A stretch of DNA of 28,632 nucleotides from JAZOTK01 sp045534775 (GTDB lineage: Bacteria > Bacillota > Clostridia > RUG12999): the NCBI GenBank assembly GCA_045534775.1, contig JAZSKI010000006.1, positions 1 through 28,632 on the forward strand. Reading direction: 5' to 3'. Numbering within the stretch: position 1 is the first letter of the stretch; each line of letters begins with the position of its first letter. Shown here piece after piece: positions 1 to 6,333 of the stretch. The notes under the pieces are model-generated. The model made no database searches and was not told where the DNA came from. It was given only the letters and a program-made list of their open reading frames with translations. The translations under genes were made by a program, and so were the position numbers.

Positions 1-300
1 GCCCCGAACCCCGAAGTTTAACGCATTGGTTTTCCCTGAAACGGGCAACGAGCGACCCATAAGAATCGCCCGTTTCAGTATAAAATCCGCAAGACCGCTC
101 CGGTTGCTCTTCAGCATTGCCGTATCCTGTTTTGCGGTAAAAGCCAATAGCTATTATTGCCACATTATAGTAAGCTTATACCTGTAATTTTCGCCTTGTC
201 GAGTTTTGTCAGATAACGCTTACACAACTTTTTCCGCAGAACCGCAATAACTGAATGGTGTCCGTTTATTTTTGCATAAAGTTGAATTACATATAAAATT
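1..300. other. Stretch without a supported gene
   Basis: I see no convincing gene here. An unstopped frame on the minus strand runs from an ATG at 117 off the window edge for 39 codons, with a weak AGGA upstream. It resembles no family I can name, and a second frame is open over the same bases, so it may be a gene end, a repeat or chance. Confidence 0.4.
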
Positions 301-308
301 ATTTTTTA

Positions 309-725
309 TTATAATAGTTTTATCGTTTCTTCAATTACCTCAATAACTTCGTTGTTGCTATAATTAAGAATTTTTTCTTTATGTAAAAGCACATGATTTA
401 ATGCATCACCAAAAGAAACAACAGCAACAGGAATGTAATCACCATTTGTTGCAAAACCATAGCCAGCCAACTGAACTCTAGAAGAAATTTTTTCTAAATC
501 TTCGCTTGTTGCGTTGTGCGCTTTGAGAATCTCCGAAAACCCCGGCATAGATGACATTATGGCAAAGAGATCACCAAACTTCTTTTTTATTTCATCATAA
601 TGTTTTTGTCCTTTTAAGAGAGAATCAATAGACGTTATATGAGGAGGATTCAACATTAATCTTGCAATTTTATTCATTGTTTTTGTTTTTTTGTTAGACA
701 AGATAAGAAATGATATGGTTCCCAT
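309..725 (-). CDS. Small protein of unknown function, 138 aa
   Basis: I do not recognise this protein. The start at 725 is chosen because GAGGTG lies 7 bases upstream. The same frame stays open to 857, but that would run through tRNA-Arg, so the longer form is not credible. A second ATG at 677 has no ribosome binding site. The N-terminus is hydrophobic (MGTISFLIL) and then basic. The centre is charged and helical (QKHYDEIKKKFGDLF). A glycine/aromatic stretch near residues 90-105 and a glutamate-rich tail (EVIEVIEETIKLL) follow. There is no clear membrane span beyond the short N-terminal patch. It lies just downstream of tRNA-Arg on the same strand, in a region with a duplicated tRNA half, so it may be accessory cargo. 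It is AT-rich. Confidence 0.6.
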   Translation of the reverse strand: MGTISFLILSNKKTKTMNKIARLMLNPPHITSIDSLLKGQKHYDEIKKKFGDLFAIMSSMPGFSEILKAHNATSEDLEKISSRVQLAGYGFATNGDYIPVAVVSFGDALNHVLLHKEKILNYSNNEVIEVIEETIKLL

Positions 726-796
726 ATTACAGCACCTCAAATACAATAAGTAGTACGAGTTTTTAATAAGTGATAGTATCAATTTTGTTGAAGGAG

Positions 797-823
797 CCTT
801 TAGCTTTGTAAGAAAGCTAAAGG
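797..823 (-). terminator. Perfect 11-bp hairpin after tRNA-Arg
   Basis: CCTTTAGCTTT at 797-807 pairs exactly with AAAGCTAAAGG at 813-823 around a 5-base loop. It sits a few bases past the CCA end of tRNA-Arg on the minus strand, the position of a tRNA terminator. No T-tract follows it on either strand, so processing or weak termination is more likely than strong intrinsic termination. Confidence 0.4.
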
Positions 824-829
824 CCCCGC

Positions 830-904
830 TGGCACCCCCGGCGAGAATCGAACTCACGACTAATCCTTAGGAGGGACTTGTAATATCCACTTTACTACGG
901 GGGC
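830..904 (-). tRNA. tRNA-Arg (anticodon CCT)
   Basis: A complete cloverleaf can be folded on the minus strand. The acceptor stem is GCCCCCG with CGGGGGT, including one G-T wobble. The D-stem is GTAA/TTAC. The anticodon stem is AGTCC/GGATT around loop CTCCTAA, which gives CCT and reads AGG (Arg). The T-arm is GTGAG-TTCGATT-CTCGC. Discriminator G and an encoded CCA close the gene. A second copy of its 5' half lies upstream at 1084-1123. Confidence 0.94.
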
Positions 905-1083
905 TAATATGAAATTTATAAAAGATATGCTTTGTAAGAATAACCCTTATTTTTGCACAAAAAACTGCGTCAGGGTGCTTTGCTGGGTGCCGAATTTCTA
1001 CGAACTTTGTGGCAAGCTCGCGATTTTGCGGTTTCTCTCGCCTTTTCGCGCGTTTTCACGCATATCACGAAGGGCGAGCAACA

Positions 1084-1123
1084 CCTTAGGAGGGATTTGT
1101 TATATCCACTTAACTACGGGGGC
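1084..1123 (-). pseudogene. Detached 5' half of a second tRNA-Arg(CCT)
   Basis: These 40 bases match the 5' half of tRNA-Arg (865-904) at 37 positions and stop at the 3' side of the anticodon loop. The flank upstream of the tRNA 5' end (TATGAAATT) is also shared. The three differences keep base pairing: a D-stem A-T pair becomes T-A on both sides, and a G that wobbles in the anticodon stem becomes A. That fits a half copied from another functional tRNA allele rather than random decay. The 179 bases between the two copies hold no gene I can support. Confidence 0.8.
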
Positions 1124-1231
1124 GTATGAAATTATATTATCTGTATTTTTTTAAATACCCTTTACCAAGCCTCTTCTGCATATTATGCAAGGGCTTGTCG
1201 TTACAAGCTTCAGTCATATTATGTAATCACA

Positions 1232-1259
1232 TCAGCGACAAGGTCTTGCTTGTCGCTGA
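1232..1259. other. 11-bp perfect hairpin downstream of the antiporter gene
   Basis: TCAGCGACAAG at 1232-1242 pairs with CTTGTCGCTGA at 1249-1259 around a 6-base loop. It lies about 85 bases past the stop codon of the minus-strand antiporter gene, so it could end or protect that transcript. No T-tract follows on either strand. The rest of 905-1344 shows no gene apart from the tRNA half. Confidence 0.45.
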
Positions 1260-1344
1260 CATTTACAAAATATCACTGTTGTTTAACACTTATATTTTAC
1301 AACAAAACATCACTTTTGTCAAGTTTTTTTATGAATTCTCAGTA

Positions 1345-2646
1345 TCATTTGCTGTGTATCATATTCTTTGCCATCTCCAGCATATTACGACGGCGATGCT
1401 TAACCTCATCAGACATAGGCTTAATATCTCCTGCCGCCATAAGTGCCTGCCTTGTCAGAAGCGGACCTACAAGCTCATATATAAGCACTGCAAAAAGAGT
1501 AATATTTCTGATTAACTCGCCTTCGCTTCCAAGTGCCATTGCCGTGGTACACATGCCGAGGGCAACTCCCGCCTGCGGCAAAAGAGTTATCCCCAGATAT
1601 TTGCATATCTGCGGTTCGCATTTTGTCAGCTTCGCACTACCGAAGGAACCTATATATTTTCCTAAAGAACGGAAAATTATGTAAACCAAACCTGTAAATA
1701 CTATTGCCACATCTGCAAACACGCCAAGCTCCAACTCTGCACCGCTGATTACAAAAAACAGAGCGAAAAGCGGCGATGTCCATTTATCGGTTTTGCTCAT
1801 CAAATCTTCGGAAAGAGGACAAATATTACAGAATACCATACCCAGCATCATACACACAAGAAGGGATGAAAAGCTGATATGTACGGGACCGATATGGAAA
1901 TCCAGCATAGATAGTGCCACCGTGAAAAACACCAACGTAATTGTCATATTAAGACGGTTGGTGTTGGAGTTGAACATTTTTTCAAACTGTGTTAATACCC
2001 AGCCCATTAATGCACCGAGAGCAAGAGAGCATACGATTTCAATAATAGGGTTTAACATAATTGATATTAAGTCCACCGAGCCTGAAATCAAAGTTTTAGC
2101 TATTCCGAAGGAAACAGCGAACACAATAAGACCCACCGCATCATCAAGAGCAACTATAGGCAGAAGCAAATCTGTCAACGGACCTTTTGCTTTATACTGT
2201 CTTACTACCATAAGGGTTGCCGCAGGTGCTGTAGCCGTAGCGATTGCACCGAGAGTTATGAGCTGAGGTACGGAGATCTTATCGGGCATTGCTATATGTA
2301 CTGCAACCAGTGCCAGGTCTACCAGCAGTGTTGCCGCAAGTGCTTGCAAAATACCGATTGCCACCGCCTGTTTTCCTGTTTTTTTAAGCTCCGCCAATCT
2401 GAATTCATTACCTATTGAAAAAGCGATAAATCCGAGAGCCACCTTTGATACCAGCGAAAGAGCTTCTACCGCTTCTGCCGAATTAAAGCCCAGTCCTTCG
2501 ATACCGAGCCGCCCCATACAGTACGGACCTATCAAAATACCTGCTATTAAATATGCTGTTACGGAAGGTAGCTTCAGCGGTTTAAAAACTCTTGTCATAA
2601 GAAGTCCCGCAAGAAGTGCTACCGAGACCGAAAGCAATGTTCCCAT
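1345..2646 (-). CDS. CPA2-type cation:proton antiporter (Na+/H+ exchanger family)
   Basis: This is an integral membrane antiporter of 433 aa exchanging a monovalent cation (Na+ or K+) for H+. It is almost entirely hydrophobic, with about 12 membrane spans from residue 1 to about 400. The core signature is visible: ATATAPAA near residues 136-143 and ALDDAVG, whose paired aspartates (D168, D169) match the ion/proton-carrying acidic pair of the family. The C-terminus is a short basic tail without a TrkA-N or TrkA-C domain, unlike KefB/KefC. The start at 2646 is preceded by AGGAGTG. A longer open frame to 2778 overlaps corA and is unlikely. It follows corA by 53 bases on the same strand, with a hairpin in the gap, so the two may be co-transcribed. 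Ion specificity cannot be read from the sequence. Confidence 0.9.
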   Translation of the reverse strand: MGTLLSVSVALLAGLLMTRVFKPLKLPSVTAYLIAGILIGPYCMGRLGIEGLGFNSAEAVEALSLVSKVALGFIAFSIGNEFRLAELKKTGKQAVAIGILQALAATLLVDLALVAVHIAMPDKISVPQLITLGAIATATAPAATLMVVRQYKAKGPLTDLLLPIVALDDAVGLIVFAVSFGIAKTLISGSVDLISIMLNPIIEIVCSLALGALMGWVLTQFEKMFNSNTNRLNMTITLVFFTVALSMLDFHIGPVHISFSSLLVCMMLGMVFCNICPLSEDLMSKTDKWTSPLFALFFVISGAELELGVFADVAIVFTGLVYIIFRSLGKYIGSFGSAKLTKCEPQICKYLGITLLPQAGVALGMCTTAMALGSEGELIRNITLFAVLIYELVGPLLTRQALMAAGDIKPMSDEVKHRRRNMLEMAKNMIHSK

Positions 2647-2674
2647 AATGTTCACTCCTTTTATCAAACAAACC

Positions 2675-2696
2675 AAGGGAGGTCTTTGCCTCCCTT
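2675..2696 (-). terminator. Hairpin between corA and the antiporter gene
   Basis: AAGGGAGG and CCTCCCTT pair around a 6-base loop in the 53-base gap. On the minus strand it is followed by GGTTTGTTTG, a poor T-tract. It could be a partial terminator or a processing site that lowers antiporter expression relative to corA. The stem itself contains an SD-like GGGAGG. Confidence 0.4.
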
Positions 2697-2699
2697 TAT

Positions 2700-3629
2700 T
2701 TACATCATATCCTTTTTGTTCAGAACAAACGCCGTTACCAGCGATGCCACCGCCGCTATCACAACGGGGAACCACCAAAACTGCGCCAGGGGCAAGCCCT
2801 GCACGTTCATACCGTAGATGCTGGCAACTATCGTAGGGATAGTCATTACAATGGTAATAGATGCCAGAAGCTTCATGACGCTGTTTAAGTTATTGGAAAT
2901 TATAGAGCCGAAGGCATCCATCGTTCCGCTTAAAATGTTACTGTAGATATTTGCCATTTCGATTGCCTGCTGAATTTCGATAATAACATCATCAAGCAAA
3001 TCCTCGTCTTCCTCATAAAGCGTGATAATTCTGCCTCTTGCAACCTTACGCATTACAAGCTCATTGGCACGCAAAGAGGTAGTAAAATACACCAATGATT
3101 TTTTCAAATCAAAAAGCTGTATAAGCTCCTGATTTTTCATTGATTTATGCAACACGTTCTCAATATCGGAGGATCTTTTATCAATCTGCTGGAGGTATTG
3201 CAAATAACGGGATGCTACCTTATAGAATACCTGCAATACAAACCTTGTCCTCATTTTTACGTTGACATTTTTCATCATACCGCTTGCAAACTCTTTAATA
3301 ATGGTATTTTCTTTAAGACAAACGGTTACGATATATTTTTCAATTAAAATAAACGCCAGAGGTATTGTGTTATAAATAATACTGTCGCCATCCTTTTCGG
3401 CAATAGGAATGTCGATAATCAGCAAAATATGACCGTTATCCTCCACCTCTATTCTCGATGATTCCTCATCGTCAAGGGCGGCCTTCAAGAAGTCCATTTC
3501 AATACCCGTTAAAGCGGTTATCTCTTCCATTTCCTCGTCCTCGGGGTTGATTACGTTAATCCAGCAGCCTACCTCCTGCTTGTCGATTTCACATATTCTG
3601 CCCTCGGATGTTTTGTAAAATTTTACCAT
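2700..3629 (-). CDS. corA: CorA-family magnesium transporter
   Basis: This is a 309-aa CorA-type channel that admits Mg2+ (or Co2+/Ni2+) across the inner membrane as a pentamer. The first 240 or so residues form the soluble acidic and helical funnel domain (for example EDEEMEEI and YEEDEDLLDD). Two C-terminal membrane helices follow. The family signature YGMN is present at residues 272-275, between them. The usual MPEL-type periplasmic loop is replaced by QGLPLAQFWWFP, as in many Firmicutes homologues. The start at 3629 has AAGGAGG 7 bases upstream. The promoter lies about 120 bases upstream, with a translated-looking leader ORF in between that ends at the corA SD. The antiporter gene follows downstream. 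Confidence 0.93.
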   Translation of the reverse strand: MVKFYKTSEGRICEIDKQEVGCWINVINPEDEEMEEITALTGIEMDFLKAALDDEESSRIEVEDNGHILLIIDIPIAEKDGDSIIYNTIPLAFILIEKYIVTVCLKENTIIKEFASGMMKNVNVKMRTRFVLQVFYKVASRYLQYLQQIDKRSSDIENVLHKSMKNQELIQLFDLKKSLVYFTTSLRANELVMRKVARGRIITLYEEDEDLLDDVIIEIQQAIEMANIYSNILSGTMDAFGSIISNNLNSVMKLLASITIVMTIPTIVASIYGMNVQGLPLAQFWWFPVVIAAVASLVTAFVLNKKDMM

Positions 3630-3632
3630 TGA

Positions 3633-3670
3633 GCAGCCTCCTTAAGCTTTGGCTGCCCACACGTGCAGCC
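3633..3670 (-). promoter_or_regulatory. Mutually exclusive hairpins at the corA ribosome binding site
   Basis: On the minus strand the order is TGGCTGC (arm 1, 3671-3665), GCAGCCA (arm 2, 3656-3650) and GGCTGC (3638-3633), which overlaps the corA SD AAGGAGG. Arm 2 can pair with arm 1 (7 bp) or with the SD segment (6 bp, extendable to 8 with one G-U), but not both. The leader ORF passes through arms 1 and 2, so ribosome position on the leader could decide which hairpin forms. The pairing is seen in the sequence. The regulatory role is inferred. Confidence 0.5.
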
Positions 3671-3713
3671 ACATTAAATTTTTATTAATCTGTGTCACAG
3701 GACCCGCGTCCAC
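3642..3713 (-). CDS. Candidate corA leader peptide, 23 aa
   Basis: A GTG-started ORF of 23 codons lies between the corA promoter and corA. It has an ideal AAGGAGG with an 8-base spacer. The product is short, uncharged in its second half and tryptophan-containing (LMWLHVWAAKA). Its TAA stop overlaps the corA SD, so a terminating ribosome would sit on that SD. Small translated leaders are known to control corA and mgtA in enterobacteria. Whether this one does the same is inference. An upstream in-frame GTG overlaps the leader's own SD and is less likely. Confidence 0.5.
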   Translation of the reverse strand: MDAGPVTQINKNLMWLHVWAAKA

Positions 3714-3748
3714 CGCACGCACCTCCTTAAAATTTTTCTCTACATTTT

Positions 3749-3777
3749 AGTATAACACATTTTTACAGCGTTGTCAA
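3749..3777 (-). promoter_or_regulatory. Sigma-A promoter of the corA unit
   Basis: TTGACA (3777-3772) and TATACT (3754-3749) are separated by exactly 17 bases. This near-consensus promoter would start a leader of about 110 bases before corA. Confidence 0.85.
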
Positions 3778-3799
3778 ACATTTTTCATATTAATTTTCA

Positions 3800-3836
3800 T
3801 AAAAAATTAATGTTTCCCACAAGTGCAGGAAACATT
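3800..3836 (-). terminator. Intrinsic terminator after the spoVG unit
   Basis: On the minus strand AATGTTTCC pairs with GGAAACATT (9 bp, 10-base loop) and is followed by AATTTTTT. It lies 24 bases past the 32-codon ORF. The other strand also has a T5 after the stem, so it may stop transcription both ways. Confidence 0.8.
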
Positions 3837-3859
3837 TTTCAATAAACTATACCATTAAA

Positions 3860-3958
3860 TTATTTTTCACTTTCCTCTGTCGTAAGCGGCGAAAAAATCA
3901 AATCGTCCACATCTCCCTCTTCAAAGGAAAACCCCTCGTAAATATAATCGTTATCCAT
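3860..3958 (-). CDS. Small acidic protein downstream of spoVG, 32 aa
   Basis: A 32-codon ORF starts with ATG at 3958 and has a GGGGGTG element just upstream. It ends 24 bases before a clear terminator. The product is strongly acidic (EEGDVDD, TTEESE) with two aromatic clusters (DYIYEGFSF). Its position between spoVG and the shared terminator, with 22 bases between the stop of spoVG and this start, supports translation as part of the spoVG transcript. I do not recognise a family. It could be a small regulator or an unconserved ORF. Confidence 0.55.
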   Translation of the reverse strand: MDNDYIYEGFSFEEGDVDDLIFSPLTTEESEK

Positions 3959-3980
3959 GACATCACCCCCGTGGGAAATT

Positions 3981-4250
3981 TTATTCGGCAATACTGTTTC
4001 TTGCCTGCATATATTCTTTTAAAACCGCTGTCTGAAGCTTATCACGCATTTCGGCATTTATGGGATGAGCAATGTCCTTATACTCGCCTTCTGCTCCTTT
4101 TCGGCTGGGCATAGCCGTAAACAGCTTTTCCTGTGCCTCTATTACCTTTATGTCATGAATCACAAAGGAATCGTCAAAGGTGACGGAAACTACCGCCTTC
4201 ATCTTCCCCTCATCCTTCAGCTTTCTGATTTTAATATCCGTTATTTCCAA
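3981..4250 (-). CDS. spoVG: SpoVG, RNA-binding regulator of septation and sporulation
   Basis: SpoVG is a small, conserved RNA/DNA-binding protein that affects asymmetric septation, capsule and virulence genes in Firmicutes. The 89-aa length is typical. The N-terminus (EITDIKIRKL), the FVIHDIKVIE segment and the core AMPSRKGAEGEYKDIAHPI are diagnostic. The start codon is TTG at 4250, with AGGTGG 9 bases upstream. No ATG fits, because the family begins exactly at this MEITD position. It is followed by the 32-aa ORF and a terminator. A possible promoter (TTGAAT-18-TAAAAT) lies just upstream, so it may be read separately from the small-protein genes before it. Confidence 0.95.
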   Translation of the reverse strand: MEITDIKIRKLKDEGKMKAVVSVTFDDSFVIHDIKVIEAQEKLFTAMPSRKGAEGEYKDIAHPINAEMRDKLQTAVLKEYMQARNSIAE

Positions 4251-4288
4251 TACTGTTCACCACCTGATTTACTTCTTAATACAGCTCT

Positions 4289-4318
4289 ATTTTAAACATT
4301 TTTTTAAATTTTATTCAA
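4289..4318 (-). promoter_or_regulatory. Possible promoter of spoVG
   Basis: TTGAAT (4318-4313) and TAAAAT (4294-4289) are 18 bases apart on the minus strand, directly upstream of spoVG. The region is very AT-rich, so chance matches are likely. No clear sigma-H motif was seen, although spoVG is sigma-H controlled in Bacillus. Confidence 0.4.
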
Positions 4319-4509
4319 TTAAAAAACAGAAATGCCAATATCAGAATCGAAACAAAATCAGGTTCTTCTTCGGTTAACATAATTATTATAAGAGCAAGTA
4401 TCAGCAGGTCATCAAGCTCCATACCCGCAAAGAATTTTCTTTGCGGCGTGATGCTTGCCGTAGTGCATACCGCCTCAGGTTCGTACTGTCTGTAATATTC
4501 CTTATTCAT
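4315..4509 (-). CDS. Small membrane protein, 64 aa
   Basis: The 64-aa product has a soluble N-terminal third (YYRQYEPEAV) and then two hydrophobic segments, LDDLLILALIIIML and VSILILAFLFF, separated by TEEEPDF. This hairpin-like layout, with an acidic LDDLL start, resembles small membrane proteins common in spore-forming Clostridia. I know no assigned function. Its ATG overlaps the TGA of the preceding gene (ATGA), so it is translationally coupled to it, with AAGG upstream. It was probably made with the 117-aa protein. Confidence 0.72.
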   Translation of the reverse strand: MNKEYYRQYEPEAVCTTASITPQRKFFAGMELDDLLILALIIIMLTEEEPDFVSILILAFLFFN

Positions 4510-4859
4510 AATCCCTTACCTCTGAACATTTTTACAAGCCCCAGCCCTTCCGACAGCCCTGCCATCTGCGCTATGGTAATTGCCCCTTCAAGCTTAGGCT
4601 TTCGGCGCTCACTCAAATAGGGCTTCAAGGCATTAAGGAGACACACTCTTTTATCCGCGCCCATACCTAAGGTATCATAAATACTTTGAATATTTATTCC
4701 TTCCGTTACGTCAGGCAGTAATTCTTCCGAAGCTTCAGGCTCTTCGGCAGACGGCTCGCTATCACCTGCCACTATAGCCTGTGCCGCTGATTTGAGTGCC
4801 GCCGCTGTCGCATCATCACTTAAAAGCTGTTTTATCATTTTGCCTAAGTCCTTATCCAT
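4506..4859 (-). CDS. Conserved clostridial protein of unknown function, 117 aa
   Basis: The N-terminal third is helical (DKDLGKMIKQLLSDDATAAALKSAAQ). An acidic linker rich in Glu, Ser and Pro follows (residues 35-50). The C-terminal part has a basic pattern, DKRVCLLNALKPYLSERRKPKLEG, close to a motif repeated in small clostridial proteins found beside sporulation genes. AGGGAGTG precedes the ATG at 4859. It overlaps the small membrane protein downstream by four bases, and a small helical protein precedes it. A link to spore formation is inferred from neighbourhood only. Confidence 0.75.
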   Translation of the reverse strand: MDKDLGKMIKQLLSDDATAAALKSAAQAIVAGDSEPSAEEPEASEELLPDVTEGINIQSIYDTLGMGADKRVCLLNALKPYLSERRKPKLEGAITIAQMAGLSEGLGLVKMFRGKGL

Positions 4860-4872
4860 GGAATTTCACTCC

Positions 4873-5121
4873 CTAATTAAGCGATTTTTTTATTTTGTTT
4901 ATAAGCTCCGAATCAATTTTTCCGAGCTTGTTTATAAGCTTCGCCAGGTCATCGGGGCTTTTTGTTTTTATCTGGTTTTTTATGGCATCTACATTAATAT
5001 TTTTGAGTACCCCCGCCGCACCGGACTTGGAGCTTAACACTTCCTTAAGCTTTTTTTCCAGCTCGCTGTCAGACAGCGTTGCCGCTTTTTTTACATCCTC
5101 AGCCGTGATATTTGATTTCAC
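4873..5121 (-). CDS. Small helical protein of unknown function, 82 aa
   Basis: The product is almost wholly alpha-helical and highly charged (ELEKKLKEVLSS, DLAKLINKLGKIDSELINKIKKSLN). It has no membrane span and no cysteine. The start is taken as the GTG at 5121, because GAGGAG lies 8 bases before it. Another in-frame GTG at 5130 directly abuts that SD and is less likely. It lies 33 bases after the ATPase gene and 13 bases before the 117-aa gene, so all belong to one transcript. I do not recognise a named family. Confidence 0.7.
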   Translation of the reverse strand: MKSNITAEDVKKAATLSDSELEKKLKEVLSSKSGAAGVLKNINVDAIKNQIKTKSPDDLAKLINKLGKIDSELINKIKKSLN

Positions 5122-5154
5122 ATCAACCACTCCTCTCTGATATATACTATGATT

Positions 5155-6192
5155 TCAGCCAAAAATTCGTGCTGTAATTTCGTCTGTTTTTTTATTTATT
5201 TTTTCAAAATCCATATAAGGAGCATAGAATTTTTCAAGCTCGTCATGGTTTTTTTTAGCCTCAGCTATTGCCGCCACCGCTTTGGCAGTAATTTCCTCCG
5301 TCTCTCTGCGGTATTTGATAATCTCCCCTTTAGCCGTTGCTGAAAAATCAAGTACATTTTCGCCGCTGATTTTCCCACGGCTATCGGAGCTCAAAAGGGT
5401 CAGCTTCAACTCCGGTACGCAAATATGGTCAATTTTTTCGCCCGGCATATAAGGATTATAGTACACCTCAATATCGTAGTATTTTCCCGTTAATTTATCT
5501 GCGACACGACTCATTATTTCTCCATTCGTAAGGCACTCTCCCCATTCAATTATATAGGTATTTTCGTCTGCCAGGGTTTCTGCGTGGCTGATGATACCTT
5601 TCGGGGTTATAGCTTCGGCAAACAGCGGGCGCACTCTTCCTTCACCTTCACCCGAAAGCTCTGCCGCCTCTTTTCCCGCAATTCCCATTAAAATATTTTC
5701 AGCCGCCGCTATCTCAGCCTTTTCTGCCGACTGCCTGACGGCATTTTCATACAACGCTCCCGCCGCTTCCAGATATTTATATGCCTTTTCAAAGCACCTG
5801 CCGCACAGGTCCGTATAATGAATTATCTTACGCCGGTTTTCTTTTATTTTGTCGCCTTCCCAGAAATCCCCCAGATTAATTATTTCCTCACAGCAACCGG
5901 GATATTTAGGGTCTACTATATGAGGACGGGTGCCGTCCACCATGGCAAGCTTAAGTCTCGGTATAATTATTGCATCAAGGGAATCGGGGTCAGAGGAGCA
6001 ATAGGCTTTTTCCACCGCTATCCCACAGTCTTCGGCGTATTTTGCCACTTTCTTCATCACAGAAGATTTCCCCGTACCCGGTCCGCCTTTGATTATAAAA
6101 ACATTTTCTGCGGTTTTAAGATTTATCAGGCTGTCATAGCAGGAATAAAAACCTCTCGGCGTATTGCCGCCCAAAAAATATTTTTTCGACAT
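5155..6192 (-). CDS. P-loop ATPase of the PRK06851 type
   Basis: This is a 345-aa nucleotide-binding protein. A Walker A motif GGPGTGKSS lies near residues 36-44, followed by the family blocks AYCSSDPDSLDAIIIPRLK and HIVDPKYPG. Both blocks are typical of a Firmicutes family of two-P-loop-like ATPases annotated as PRK06851. The second half, which normally repeats the P-loop, here contains TPKGIISHAETLADE and no clear second GKS/T, so one nucleotide site may be lost. The C-terminus is helical. GAGG precedes the ATG. It leads a row of small genes and spoVG. The molecular role is unknown in the family. Confidence 0.8.
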   Translation of the reverse strand: MSKKYFLGGNTPRGFYSCYDSLINLKTAENVFIIKGGPGTGKSSVMKKVAKYAEDCGIAVEKAYCSSDPDSLDAIIIPRLKLAMVDGTRPHIVDPKYPGCCEEIINLGDFWEGDKIKENRRKIIHYTDLCGRCFEKAYKYLEAAGALYENAVRQSAEKAEIAAAENILMGIAGKEAAELSGEGEGRVRPLFAEAITPKGIISHAETLADENTYIIEWGECLTNGEIMSRVADKLTGKYYDIEVYYNPYMPGEKIDHICVPELKLTLLSSDSRGKISGENVLDFSATAKGEIIKYRRETEEITAKAVAAIAEAKKNHDELEKFYAPYMDFEKINKKTDEITARIFG

Positions 6193-6269
6193 TTCATTAC
6201 CTCACTTTCAATTACATAGATATGCGGTTTAATATGGGTTTATGTTATGATAAAAATTAATAAAAACAC

Positions 6270-6298
6270 TTGATTTTATTTTATATTTATTGTATAAT
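6270..6298 (+). promoter_or_regulatory. Promoter of metY
   Basis: TTGATT and TATAAT are separated by 17 bases, 36 bases before the metY start. The short leader leaves no room for an S-box or T-box. Confidence 0.75.
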
Positions 6299-6333
6299 AA
6301 TACTATGACATATAAGGAAAGGAAGAAAATTCA

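Noticed and set aside
1..117. Open frame on the minus strand running off the left edge, ATG at 117
   Set aside because: Two frames are open over the same bases, the SD is weak, and no family is recognisable from 39 codons.
905..1083. Minus-strand reading with a basic, glutamate-rich peptide between the tRNA-Arg copies
   Set aside because: Only about 27 codons, no SD, and no support beyond composition.
2647..2778. Longer N-terminus for the antiporter
   Set aside because: It would overlap corA and bypass the AGGAGTG site. Homology-like sequence starts at MGTLLSV.
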